This document shows positions 26,993 to 35,647 of a stretch of DNA of 64,000 nucleotides, in pieces. The position numbers were made by a program, and so were the translations under genes. The notes beneath the pieces were generated by a model that made no database searches, had not been told where the DNA came from, and saw only the letters and a list, made by a program, of their open reading frames with translations. Location of the stretch: contig NC_009379.1 of the NCBI RefSeq assembly GCF_000016345.1, forward strand, positions 186,001 through 250,000, given 5' to 3'. The stretch comes from Polynucleobacter asymbioticus QLW-P1DMWA-1 (GTDB taxonomy: Bacteria > Pseudomonadota > Gammaproteobacteria > Burkholderiales > Burkholderiaceae). Each line of letters opens with the position of its first letter. Position 1 is the stretch's first letter.

Positions 26993-29023
26993 ATGAATCT
27001 TTTATATGAAGAGGGTGGCGATATCAAAATTGCCACTGTGCAGTCATCAACCGGAACTGGTGACGCAGAATCTTGGCAGGCAACTAGTCTTTCTGGAAAG
27101 AAGATTAAGATCAAGGCCAAAGAGGTTTGGCTGCGCTTTGAAAAGCCTGAAGCACAGGCGGTTATGGATGAAGCCCAGGTTTTATCTAAAGACATCGACT
27201 TGCAGTTACTTTGGGATTGCGCTCCTGACGAGGAGTTTGGTTTAGTGGATGTTTCGCTGGAATATTTTGGCGCGCAAGCTAGCATCCCTCAACAAGTTGC
27301 TTTAGCCATTGCCTTGCAGGGAGCCCCTGTCTTTTTCCGGCGTAAGGGCCGGGGGCGATTTCAAAGGGCCCCTCTTGAGCAGCTCCAGGCAGGTTTGGCT
27401 GCTCTTGAGCGCAAACAAAAAGAGTTAGAGCAACAGGCTATCTGGCAGAAAGAAATGGTTGCCGGAAACTTTCCAGAAACATTGCGGTCTTCAGCGCAGC
27501 AATTACTTTTTTCACCAGATAAAAATACATTTGCTTATAAAGCGCTTATCGCCGCTTGTACTGAGACAGGAGAGTCTCCACCACAACTGATGATTCGGTG
27601 TGGTGCGATTGATTCACCTTTGGCATATCACCAAGGGATGTTCCTCAAGGCACATTTTCCAAATGGTTCGACTCATCAGAATATTGGGGTGGATGAATCA
27701 ACTTATGCGCAAGCGATTGCCGCGCTTCCAGAGGCAGATGTAAAGGCATTCTCCATTGACGATTCTGGAACCACTGAAATTGATGATGCCCTATCAGTAA
27801 GTACTCTAGCTGCTGGTGGACATCGTATTGGTATTCATATTGCCGCTCCTGGATTAGCGATCGCTAAAGATGACCCGCTAGATCAAGTGGCCCGCAATCG
27901 CATGTCTACGGTGTACTTCCCTGGTGACAAAATTACGATGCTCCCCGATGTGGTCATCGAGCAATTTTCATTGGATGAGGGCTCAGCAAGGCCTGCTTTG
28001 TCGATCTATGTAGATATAGATGAGGATGGTGTTGTTCAACGCGAGACATTACAAATGCGAGCAGAGCGGGTGCCTATGGCAGCCAATTTGCGTCTAGAAG
28101 ATTTAGAGCATCTGGTGAGCGAAGAGACTTTGTTTGATGAATCGGAGAATTATCCTTACCGAAAAGAATTAGGAATACTGTGGCAGGCTGCCAAACTGTT
28201 ACATGCGGGCCGTCAAGAAAAACGTGTGGCTAATGGTCTGCGTGCTGAGCAATTGGGAGTGATTGATCCCAATGCCTTAGCAAGAGACTTTTATTTTCAG
28301 ATTCAAGACCAAGATGGCATTCAGCATGTTGAGATTGTGCCCCGGCAACGCGGATCTATTTTGGATACGATTGTTGCGGAGTGGATGATTTTTTGTAACA
28401 GCGCTTCTGGGCAGTTATTGGCAGATCATGGTTTGCCAGGCTTATTTAGAACCCAGAAAGGCTGGGGACCATTACGCACCCGTATGCAAACCACCCCAGG
28501 ACCCCACGAGGGATTGGGCTTGGACTATTACGCCTGGTGCACTTCGCCATTGCGCCGCTATTCCGACTTAGTTAATCAATGGCAGTTAATTGCCTTAGCA
28601 AAGCACGGTGTGACTGCCAAGATGGTCGCGCCATTTCCTCCGCGTGATGCAACACTGATGGGGATTGCTGCAGATTTCGAGTCATGCTATCAAGCCTATG
28701 GGGAATATCAAGATCGCCTAGAAAAATATTGGTGTTTGCGTTGGATAGCCCAAGATGATGACTCGAAGGGTGTGTTTGTACGTCACCTCAAAGAGGGTAT
28801 GTCTCGCCTAGAGTTGGTGCCATTGCATCTGCCTGTTCCTGAGTTAGCAAGTCATCCACGTATGACACGCGCACAAGTCTTGATTTCGGATGTAGATTTA
28901 TTGCAATTGAGTGCGGCAGTTAGAGTGCTTGAGATTGAAGTTAAGCAAGATGCACCTGAAAAAACAGTGGAAGTAACTCCAGAAGCCTCAGAGAATTCCG
29001 AAGAAGATGCTGGCACAGATTAA
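26993..29023 (+). CDS. RNB-domain exoribonuclease (RNase II/VacB family)
   Basis: The 676-residue protein has an N-terminal region unlike the standard cold-shock domains and a coiled segment (about 125-160). The RNB catalytic domain begins near 255, with the acidic metal site FSIDDSGTTEIDDALSV, then HIAAPGLAIAKDDPLDQVARNRMSTVYFPGDKITMLP and YYAWCTSPLRRYSDLVNQWQL. It degrades RNA 3' to 5'. The C-terminus is acidic and lacks a recognisable S1 domain. The TonB-like gene overlaps its last 17 bases. Confidence 0.88.
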   Translation: MNLLYEEGGDIKIATVQSSTGTGDAESWQATSLSGKKIKIKAKEVWLRFEKPEAQAVMDEAQVLSKDIDLQLLWDCAPDEEFGLVDVSLEYFGAQASIPQQVALAIALQGAPVFFRRKGRGRFQRAPLEQLQAGLAALERKQKELEQQAIWQKEMVAGNFPETLRSSAQQLLFSPDKNTFAYKALIAACTETGESPPQLMIRCGAIDSPLAYHQGMFLKAHFPNGSTHQNIGVDESTYAQAIAALPEADVKAFSIDDSGTTEIDDALSVSTLAAGGHRIGIHIAAPGLAIAKDDPLDQVARNRMSTVYFPGDKITMLPDVVIEQFSLDEGSARPALSIYVDIDEDGVVQRETLQMRAERVPMAANLRLEDLEHLVSEETLFDESENYPYRKELGILWQAAKLLHAGRQEKRVANGLRAEQLGVIDPNALARDFYFQIQDQDGIQHVEIVPRQRGSILDTIVAEWMIFCNSASGQLLADHGLPGLFRTQKGWGPLRTRMQTTPGPHEGLGLDYYAWCTSPLRRYSDLVNQWQLIALAKHGVTAKMVAPFPPRDATLMGIAADFESCYQAYGEYQDRLEKYWCLRWIAQDDDSKGVFVRHLKEGMSRLELVPLHLPVPELASHPRMTRAQVLISDVDLLQLSAAVRVLEIEVKQDAPEKTVEVTPEASENSEEDAGTD

Positions 29024-29894
29024 ATTCTTTGAATTTACTTGCCCCGATAAGCTCAAGGGTGTTTATCAGTATTTACAAAATACTTGGCAGCGCCACCCTC
29101 TGCGATTGGCTCTTTGTTTATCACTGCTGATTCATATTCTTTTTTTGTCATTTCGCTGGGGCGTTGGTGAAGTTCAAAATCGGCGCCTCAATACCCCCTT
29201 AAGTGTTGTGTTGGTCAATGCCAGCAACAAGCTACCCCCTAAGCAAGCCAACAAATTGGCGCAGGCGGACTTGCAGGGAGGTGGTAAAACGGAAACGCAA
29301 GATGCCACTGCACTGCATCGCGCAAGAATGGGGGCTGAAGCGCGTTTGGAGATTTTAGAAAAACAACAGCGCCAAATGTTGGCTAAGCTAGATGAGCAGC
29401 GTACCCAATCACGTGGACGCAAGAGTGGGGATGCACAAAAAATGGTTTCCCAACTTAACTCCTTAGAGGCAGAGCTGGCTAAACGCTTACAGGTTGAGGG
29501 GCGTGAACCTCGACGTAAAGTAATGACTGGTGCCAATACCAAGGCTGTCACCTTTGCGCATTACTACGATGCGATGCGACAAAAAATTGAAGCGTATGGC
29601 AGTGCATTTTTCCCCAGAGCAAATGGGCGACCTCTTTATGGCAGCTTAGTCATCGTTGTGAGTGTTGATTCTCAGGGAGGAATCACTACCAATCCTCAGG
29701 GTAAGGAAGGATTATCGATTGGACGTAGCTCAGGCAACCCTGAGTTGGACCGCCAAGCTTTAGCGATTGTTCGGTCTTCGGCTCCGTTTGGGCCATTTCC
29801 TGCTGAAATGCGCCAACAAATCGATGTACTGGATTGGATCTCTACCTTTGAATTCACCCGAGATGGCAATGACCATCTTGAATTGCGTCATTAA
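29007..29894 (+). CDS. TonB C-terminal domain protein
   Basis: The 295-residue protein has an N-terminal signal anchor (LRLALCLSLLIHILFLSFRWGV, about 30-50), a charged coiled-coil stretch rather than a Pro-rich spacer (about 105-170; EKQQRQMLAKLDEQR) and a C-terminal TonB-like beta domain with YGSLVIVVSVDSQGGI and DRQALAIVRSSAPFGPFP. TonB proteins pass proton-motive energy to outer membrane receptors. No exbB/exbD is next to it, so it may instead belong to the TonB/TolA-like group with an envelope role. The start overlaps the RNB gene by 17 bases, suggesting translational coupling. Confidence 0.8.
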   Translation: MLAQIKFFEFTCPDKLKGVYQYLQNTWQRHPLRLALCLSLLIHILFLSFRWGVGEVQNRRLNTPLSVVLVNASNKLPPKQANKLAQADLQGGGKTETQDATALHRARMGAEARLEILEKQQRQMLAKLDEQRTQSRGRKSGDAQKMVSQLNSLEAELAKRLQVEGREPRRKVMTGANTKAVTFAHYYDAMRQKIEAYGSAFFPRANGRPLYGSLVIVVSVDSQGGITTNPQGKEGLSIGRSSGNPELDRQALAIVRSSAPFGPFPAEMRQQIDVLDWISTFEFTRDGNDHLELRH

Positions 29895-29942
29895 ACTCTT
29901 TTTAGAAAAATAGTTTAGAAATTCGCTTATTCTGTATCCATC

Positions 29943-30848
29943 ATGAGTTCACATACTTCTATTGATTTGCATACCGATCCAAGCGTTTATTCTGGCTTGG
30001 ATGTCTATGCTGTGGCTGGTAATCCAATAGCGCATAGCAAGTCACCTGCAATTCATCAGCGTTTCGCACAGCAAGCGGGGCAGCAAATGTATTACGGGCG
30101 CTTGCAGCCAGAGTTGAACTCTTTTGCCCAAACTGCCAAATCGTTTTTTTCCGCAGGTGGCAAAGGGATGAATGTCACCGTTCCATTTAAGTTAGATGCC
30201 CAGGCATTGGCTGATCAAGTGACCGCACGCGCTCAATTGGCCGGCGCTGTAAATACTCTTTGGATGGTGGATGGAAAAATCCATGGCGATAACACTGATG
30301 GTGCAGGTTTCGTACGAGATCTGCTGGCTCAAGGCATAGTGATTGGAAAATCGCGAATATTGCTTCTTGGTGCTGGCGGTGCAGCGCGTGGAGTGATTGG
30401 ACCCTTACTCGAGCAATCACCTAAAAGTGTTGTGATTGCTAATCGCTCTAGCGCTAAGGCTGATGAATTAATTGGCTTATTTGCAAACTTAGCTGCTTCT
30501 AAAGAGGTTGCGATCGAGTCGCGTACTTTAGCCGACCTAGAGGACACTCAAAAAACCCAACACCCTTTTGATTTGGTAATTAATGCCACCGCGGCTGGGT
30601 TATCGGATCAATCTCCATTGAGTGCTCAGGCAGTCAGTAATGTATTCATGCCAAGTTCATTTGCTTATGACATGGTCTACGGCAAAACAACGGCCTTTAT
30701 GCAGCAAGCGCTTCAACGAGGTGCTCGTATTAGTGATGGTTTGGGTATGCTGGTTGAACAGGCTGCCGATGCATTTTTATTGTGGCGGGGCACACAGCTT
30801 GCTAGCAAAATTGATCCACGCAGCATTTTGGCCGAATTACGTCGTTAA
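29943..30848 (+). CDS. aroE: Shikimate dehydrogenase
   Basis: The 301-residue protein has the substrate motif [29 protein letters not shown] with the catalytic Lys, NTLW and [13 protein letters not shown], the NADP site [17 protein letters not shown] and the C-terminal [18 protein letters not shown]. It reduces 3-dehydroshikimate with NADPH. mtgA starts 8 bp downstream, a neighbour pair known in Burkholderiaceae. Confidence 0.96.
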   Translation: MSSHTSIDLHTDPSVYSGLDVYAVAGNPIAHSKSPAIHQRFAQQAGQQMYYGRLQPELNSFAQTAKSFFSAGGKGMNVTVPFKLDAQALADQVTARAQLAGAVNTLWMVDGKIHGDNTDGAGFVRDLLAQGIVIGKSRILLLGAGGAARGVIGPLLEQSPKSVVIANRSSAKADELIGLFANLAASKEVAIESRTLADLEDTQKTQHPFDLVINATAAGLSDQSPLSAQAVSNVFMPSSFAYDMVYGKTTAFMQQALQRGARISDGLGMLVEQAADAFLLWRGTQLASKIDPRSILAELRR

Positions 30849-30856
30849 ATTTCGCC

Positions 30857-31594
30857 ATGCGTTGGCTTTCTTATCCAATCAAATGTTTATGCTGCGCCTT
30901 TTTGGCTATGCAACTCTTTTTTGCAATCCAGATTGCTTTATGGACGACCCTAGATCCCAGTACTACCGCTTTTCAAAGGGCTGAGCGCTGGCGCTTATGT
31001 GGCTTGCATTGGTCCTGCCCTGTGTATTCCACATGGACGCCTTACACCCAGATTTCCAATAACCTCAAACGGGCAGTATTGGTCAGCGAAGATGATATTT
31101 TCTTTCAGCACAAAGGGGTGAGAGTAGAGGATATGCAAAAGGCCTGGGAGAAGAATCAACAAAAAACACAAGCGGGCGCTAAAGCTAAAGTAGCTCTGCG
31201 CGGTGGCTCTACTATTACGCAACAACTGGCAAAAAATCTTTTCTTATCCTCAGAGCAAAATTATTTCCGCAAAGGACAAGAGCTCATCATTACAGGCTTT
31301 TTAGAGTTAATTCTCTCTAAACAGCGCTTGTTTGAGATTTACTTAAATTCAGTAGAGTGGGGAGAAGGGATCTTTGGAGTTGGTGCTGCCTCTAGGCACT
31401 ATTACAACACTTCCCCAACTGTATTGGATCGCGAACAAGCAGCGGCTTTAGCATCTGCTTTGCCTGCACCTAAGTGTTTTGATAAGCAGCAGTATTGCCG
31501 TCGAGGAAGTATTAACTATTCAAGCCGCCAAGAATTTATTTTGGAAAATATGGATCGAGTTGCTTTAGCCCCTTATCCCAAAAGTGGGAAATAG
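30857..31594 (+). CDS. mtgA: Monofunctional biosynthetic peptidoglycan transglycosylase
   Basis: The 245-residue protein has an N-terminal anchor helix and a GT51 domain with VLVSEDDIFFQHKGVRVEDM (catalytic Glu), RGGSTITQQLAKNLFLS, RKGQELIITGFLELILSKQRLFEIYLNSVEWGEGIFGVGAAS and a YYNTSP segment. It polymerises lipid II into glycan strands without transpeptidation. The aroE-mtgA order supports the call. The gene converges on pyrF; the two stop codons lie in a small palindrome (31589-31603). Confidence 0.95.
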   Translation: MRWLSYPIKCLCCAFLAMQLFFAIQIALWTTLDPSTTAFQRAERWRLCGLHWSCPVYSTWTPYTQISNNLKRAVLVSEDDIFFQHKGVRVEDMQKAWEKNQQKTQAGAKAKVALRGGSTITQQLAKNLFLSSEQNYFRKGQELIITGFLELILSKQRLFEIYLNSVEWGEGIFGVGAASRHYYNTSPTVLDREQAAALASALPAPKCFDKQQYCRRGSINYSSRQEFILENMDRVALAPYPKSGK

Positions 31595-31597
31595 AAA

Positions 31598-32443
31598 CTA
31601 TTTTGCTGTCGCAGTCCTGAGGTCCTCCCGAGTACTTAAGGCAACATTTCTAGCTGCTTGAGCAAAATCAGCGCCTGAACTGGCATACAAAATGGCTCTA
31701 GAGGAGTTGATGATCATTCCAATACCTGGTTTTCCTGGAATTGCACCCGCTTTAACGGTGGCGTCAATATCTCCACCTTGAGCACCAATACCTGGAATTA
31801 ATAAAGGCATCTCACCAACAATCGCTCTTACCTTAGCGATTTCATCTGGAAAGGTAGCGCCCACCACGAGGCCAATTTGCCCTGAGCTGTTCCACTCTTG
31901 CGCTGCGAGTTTGGCAACATGGAGGTAGAGCGGTTCACCGCTTGGCGCCGTATTGAGAAATTGCAGGTCAGAGCCGCCAGGGTTAGAGGTACGACAGAGG
32001 ACGATTACACCTTTGCCAGCATGTCGTAGATAGGGCTCGATTGTGTCAAATCCCATATAGGGATTGACTGTGACGGCATCAGCGCCATAGCGATCAAATG
32101 CTTCTAAAGCGTAATGGTCAGCAGTAGTCCCGATATCTCCGCGCTTTGAGTCTAGGATGACAGGAATATGAGGATATTTATCTTTGAGGTGCTTGATGAG
32201 CTTTTCTAGTTGGGCCTCAGCTCTTTGAGAGGCAAAGTAAGCAAATTGGGGCTTGAATGCGCAGACCAGATCCGCAGTCGCATCAGCAATATCACGGCAA
32301 AACTCAAAGATCCCCTCAGACTTTCCTTGGAGGGGCAGAGGTAGACGCTTAGGATCCGGGTCAAAACCCACACACAGCATGCTGCCTTGCGAAGCCCATG
32401 CGGACTGGAGTTGCTGGTGAAAGGTGTTTGAGCGAGAGTTCAT
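31598..32443 (-). CDS. pyrF: Orotidine 5'-phosphate decarboxylase, type 2
   Basis: The 281-residue enzyme has [14 protein letters not shown], the catalytic [17 protein letters not shown] (Lys/Asp pair), [29 protein letters not shown] and [10 protein letters not shown] phosphate site. This length and motif set is type 2, typical of betaproteobacteria and mycobacteria. It makes UMP in the last de novo pyrimidine step. Related genes pyrB and pyrR are at 58-60 kb. It is divergent from corA with a 73 bp gap. Confidence 0.96.
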   Translation of the reverse strand: MNSRSNTFHQQLQSAWASQGSMLCVGFDPDPKRLPLPLQGKSEGIFEFCRDIADATADLVCAFKPQFAYFASQRAEAQLEKLIKHLKDKYPHIPVILDSKRGDIGTTADHYALEAFDRYGADAVTVNPYMGFDTIEPYLRHAGKGVIVLCRTSNPGGSDLQFLNTAPSGEPLYLHVAKLAAQEWNSSGQIGLVVGATFPDEIAKVRAIVGEMPLLIPGIGAQGGDIDATVKAGAIPGKPGIGMIINSSRAILYASSGADFAQAARNVALSTREDLRTATAK

Positions 32444-32516
32444 TGGATTTGGCTTATTTTAGTGAAACTGTCATGTGCTATAGGATAAACTAGCGCACAT
32501 TCCTTAGGAGTTCACC

Positions 32517-33482
32517 ATGATCAACTTGTTCGTCCTGCAAAATGGCCGCCTCTCTCAAGAGCAAGTCGAAGATCGCAATGAATTGTTGCAATATGCTAAT
32601 CCTATTTGGATCGACGTTGTTGATCCAGAGGAGGAAGAGCTTATTTGGATTAAAGAGGCTTTTGGCGTTCTTTTGCCAGAACTAGATGACTTGGGCGACT
32701 TAGAAGCATCTGCTCGTTACTTTGAGGCCGATGACGGCCATCTCCATATTCGCACTGATTTCTTGTTGGATGAAGAAGAAACTTCTCGCAACGTTCGAGT
32801 TGCGTTTGTGCTAACCAAGAATGTCTTGTTCTCAATTCATGATGAAGATTTACCGGTATTCCGCCTAGTCCGTTTACGCGCTCGTCTGCGCCCTGGATCA
32901 GTGAGCAATGCAAAAGATGTATTGCTAGATCTCTACTCAACCGATGCCGAATATTCTGCAGACGCCTTAGAGGAAGTTTATGAAAATCTAGAGGCTGCTG
33001 GGAAACAAGTCTTGCAAGACGACATTAACGATGCTGACGCAGAGCAAGTGCTCGAGACAATCGCAAAAGAAGAGGATACCAATGGACGTATTCGGCGCAA
33101 TGTGATGGATACCCGCCGAGCCTTATCCTTTTTGATGCGGAGCAAACTCCTATCAGATGAGCAGCAAGAGGAAGCGCGTCAAATTTTGCGCGATATTGAT
33201 TCCTTGGAAAACCATACTGCCTTCCTCTTCGATAAGATCAACTTCTTAATGGATGCAACGGTCGGCTTTATTAATTTGAACCAGTCCAAGATTATTAAGA
33301 TCTTCTCGGTGGTATCTGTTGCCTTAATGCCACCTACTTTGCTTGCTAGCATTTGGGGGATGAATTATAAAAATATCCCCGAGTTGGATTTATCTTGGGG
33401 GTATCCAATGGCCCTGGTTGCAATGTTAATTTCTGCGATTATTCCTCTGTGGTACTTCCATCACAAAGGCTGGATGAAATAA
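32517..33482 (+). CDS. corA: CorA-type magnesium/cobalt channel
   Basis: The 321-residue protein has a large charged cytoplasmic N-domain and two C-terminal helices. The first is followed by the YGMN-type selectivity motif seen here as WGMNYKNIP, then a second helix ending YFHHKGWMK with the basic tail. It opens as a pentamer to admit Mg2+ (also Co2+, Ni2+). TTAGGAG precedes the start. The gene converges on pncC with one base between stop codons and no evident terminator. Confidence 0.95.
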   Translation: MINLFVLQNGRLSQEQVEDRNELLQYANPIWIDVVDPEEEELIWIKEAFGVLLPELDDLGDLEASARYFEADDGHLHIRTDFLLDEEETSRNVRVAFVLTKNVLFSIHDEDLPVFRLVRLRARLRPGSVSNAKDVLLDLYSTDAEYSADALEEVYENLEAAGKQVLQDDINDADAEQVLETIAKEEDTNGRIRRNVMDTRRALSFLMRSKLLSDEQQEEARQILRDIDSLENHTAFLFDKINFLMDATVGFINLNQSKIIKIFSVVSVALMPPTLLASIWGMNYKNIPELDLSWGYPMALVAMLISAIIPLWYFHHKGWMK

Positions 33483-33483
33483 T

Positions 33484-33978
33484 TTAGTCTTCGAGAATTT
33501 TTGCCAATTCACTCAGTGCGTATTGGCAAGCCTGCTCGCGTATTGCTTGGCGATCTCCAACAAAGTACATGGTTTTGCTTGGCACCCTGTTTTCTCCAGC
33601 ATCATTTTGAATGGCCCAAGCAAAGCAAACTGTGCCAACGGGTTTTTCTGCTGACCCACCGCTGGGGCCGGCGACGCCAGTGATAGAGATGGCAGCGTTT
33701 ACCCCGGCATTGAGTTGAGCGCCCTCAGCCATGGCTTTAGCCACTGGCTCGCTCACAGCCCCAAAAGATTGAATGAGCTCAGCTGGCACGCCCAGACACT
33801 CGGTCTTAGCTTCATTACTGTAGGTGACATAGCCCCGCTCAAACCAATCGCTTGAGCCAGCTAGCTCAGTGAGGGTTGCACAGACTAAACCGCCTGTGCA
33901 GGATTCTGCCAAAGCTAAGCGCCATTGTTTTGCCTTCAAAATTGCGGCTAAGGTTAGAACGGTTTCGCTTGTGCTCAT
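33484..33978 (-). CDS. pncC: Nicotinamide-nucleotide amidohydrolase (CinA C-terminal family)
   Basis: The 164-residue protein is a stand-alone CinA C-terminal domain with LALAESCTGGLVCATLTELAGSSDWFERGYVTYSNEAK, GAVSEPVAKAMAEGA and ISITGVAGPSGGSAEKPVGTVCFA. It deamidates NMN to nicotinate mononucleotide in NAD recycling. The ATG at 33978 is chosen because it overlaps the pgpA stop as ATGA; an in-frame GTG at 33987 is possible. It is the last gene of thiL-pgpA-pncC. Confidence 0.92.
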   Translation of the reverse strand: MSTSETVLTLAAILKAKQWRLALAESCTGGLVCATLTELAGSSDWFERGYVTYSNEAKTECLGVPAELIQSFGAVSEPVAKAMAEGAQLNAGVNAAISITGVAGPSGGSAEKPVGTVCFAWAIQNDAGENRVPSKTMYFVGDRQAIREQACQYALSELAKILED

Positions 33979-34547
33979 AAGACCCACCCAAGTTGTTGCG
34001 TAATGGCTTGTATTGCAGCAAATATCAATAGCGTAAAGAAAGCTGCGGCGAGGTCATCTACTATGATCCCAAATCCTCGCCAAAGAATTTGTAATAGGGT
34101 GGAGGGCGCATTGCCAGAATCTATATTTTTGAAGTGCCGATCAATCATGCCAATAGGACCTGGCTTAACGGCATCAAAAAAGCGAAAGAGAATAAATGCA
34201 ATGATTTGCATCCAAATGCTTGTCGGCATGACGAAAATGAGAACCAGCCAAAAGGCAACCATCTCATCCCAAACAATCCCACCAAAGTCTTTCTTGCCCA
34301 ACTCTTCGCTGACATGCCCACAGATCCAGCAGCCCAGCAGAATGCCTCCTCCGATAATCCAGAAAAAGTCTTCGGTGGTGAAGAGATACTCCCCCAGTAA
34401 AAATGCCGCCCAAGCCCATAGGGTCCCAGCAGTACCTGGGGCAACAGGGCTTAGTCCACTACCAAAACCAAAGGCTAGGGTGCGAGTGGCGGTTTGGATC
34501 ATCCACTTAAATCCAGGCTTTACTTCTTGATCTGGTGTTTGGTTCAT
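33975..34547 (-). CDS. pgpA: Phosphatidylglycerophosphatase A
   Basis: The 190-residue membrane protein has the PgpA landmarks GFGSGLSPVAPGTAGTLWAW, DFGGIVWDEMVAFWLVL and RFFDAVKPGPIGMIDRHFKN, with four hydrophobic segments. It dephosphorylates phosphatidylglycerophosphate to phosphatidylglycerol. It overlaps thiL upstream and pncC downstream by four bases each (ATGA), so the three genes are translated as one coupled operon. Confidence 0.95.
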   Translation of the reverse strand: MNQTPDQEVKPGFKWMIQTATRTLAFGFGSGLSPVAPGTAGTLWAWAAFLLGEYLFTTEDFFWIIGGGILLGCWICGHVSEELGKKDFGGIVWDEMVAFWLVLIFVMPTSIWMQIIAFILFRFFDAVKPGPIGMIDRHFKNIDSGNAPSTLLQILWRGFGIIVDDLAAAFFTLLIFAAIQAITQQLGWVL

Positions 34548-35563
34548 GATGAAAAATGATCGAATGATTGAAGCAGTTTTTTGCTCTCGATGGCACTCAT
34601 AGTGGCTCCATCCGAATTAATTAAATGGACTTGGGGATTTTTATTTTTGATGGGGATGATTCGACCAATCAGAGTCAAAGGTAAATCGAGAGACTTGCTT
34701 AATTTTTTAATGGCCTCACGTTGATGATTTGGTGCAGTAAAGCAAATCTCGTAGTCATCACCGCCGCTCGCAGCAAATTGATTTTGTATATCAGTACTTT
34801 GTTTTTTTAAAGTCTCTGACTTCGGTATTTGGTTTAAGAAAATTTGCGCATCAACCTGAGATTGTTTTAAGACATGATTCAAATCACCGAGCAAGCCATC
34901 TGAAATATCGAGTGCGGCAGTAGCAATATCTCGCAAACCTATTCCCAATTCAATTCTTGGGGTCGGTTGATGCATGCGTTTCTCAACTTGTTTTAGATCT
35001 TCTGCGGAAAGGGGGATTTCATGACGCAGTGCAGCAAGAGCAAGTCTTGCATCCCCAACGTTGCCAGAAACCCACACATCATCTTCAATCTTTGCCCCTG
35101 ATCTGCGAATGGCTTTCCCTTGGGGAATATTGCCCAGTGCAGTGATCGACAAAGTCAGCGGGCCGGCAGTGGTATCGCCCCCAATGAGTGGGCAACCATA
35201 GAGGTTTGCACTGTCCAGCAAACCTTTTGAAAAAGCCTCTAGCCAAGCAATATCCGCTTTTGGCATCGCTATCGCCAAGGTAAAGCCAAGCGGCTCAGCG
35301 CCCATGGCTGCTAGGTCGGAAAGGTTGACTGCTAAGGCTTTGCGGCCTAATTGCTCAGGGTCGGCGCCAGCAAAAAAGTGCCTTCCTTCGACCAGCATAT
35401 CGGTGGTAATGGCTATCTCTGAGTCCGTAGCTTGCTTGATTAGGGCGCAATCATCACCGATTCCAAGGGGGATGTTTTCATTTTGTTCAGTCGCACTCGT
35501 ACCCGTTTTAAAAAAACGTTCAATCAGGTCAAATTCCCCTATGGGGTTAGATGGTGAGTGCAT
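34544..35563 (-). CDS. thiL: Thiamine-monophosphate kinase
   Basis: The 339-residue protein has GEFDLIERFF, LGIGDDCALI, TTDMLVEGRHFFAGADPEQLGRKALAVNLSDLAAMGAEPLGF, GGDTTAGPLTLSITALG and ALDISDGLLGDLNHVL, all ThiL features. It phosphorylates thiamine monophosphate to the active diphosphate. It is the first gene of the thiL-pgpA-pncC unit and is divergent from the malic enzyme gene with an 84 bp gap. Confidence 0.95.
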   Translation of the reverse strand: MHSPSNPIGEFDLIERFFKTGTSATEQNENIPLGIGDDCALIKQATDSEIAITTDMLVEGRHFFAGADPEQLGRKALAVNLSDLAAMGAEPLGFTLAIAMPKADIAWLEAFSKGLLDSANLYGCPLIGGDTTAGPLTLSITALGNIPQGKAIRRSGAKIEDDVWVSGNVGDARLALAALRHEIPLSAEDLKQVEKRMHQPTPRIELGIGLRDIATAALDISDGLLGDLNHVLKQSQVDAQIFLNQIPKSETLKKQSTDIQNQFAASGGDDYEICFTAPNHQREAIKKLSKSLDLPLTLIGRIIPIKNKNPQVHLINSDGATMSAIESKKLLQSFDHFSS

Positions 35564-35647
35564 ACCCCATTTTATGGCTGTTGTGACTTGAGTATCCGAG
35601 AGGAATAGAATTAGAAGCTTGAATATGTCTTACCAAAGAGCAAGCCG

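Noticed and set aside
31589..31603. AAATAG/CTATTT palindrome at the mtgA/pyrF stops as a terminator
   Set aside because: Six AT-rich base pairs only; symmetry mostly follows from two facing TAG codons.
34003..34530. Plus-strand 175-codon frame opposite pgpA
   Set aside because: The minus strand carries clear PgpA motifs and operon overlaps; this frame has no domain and no ribosome binding site.
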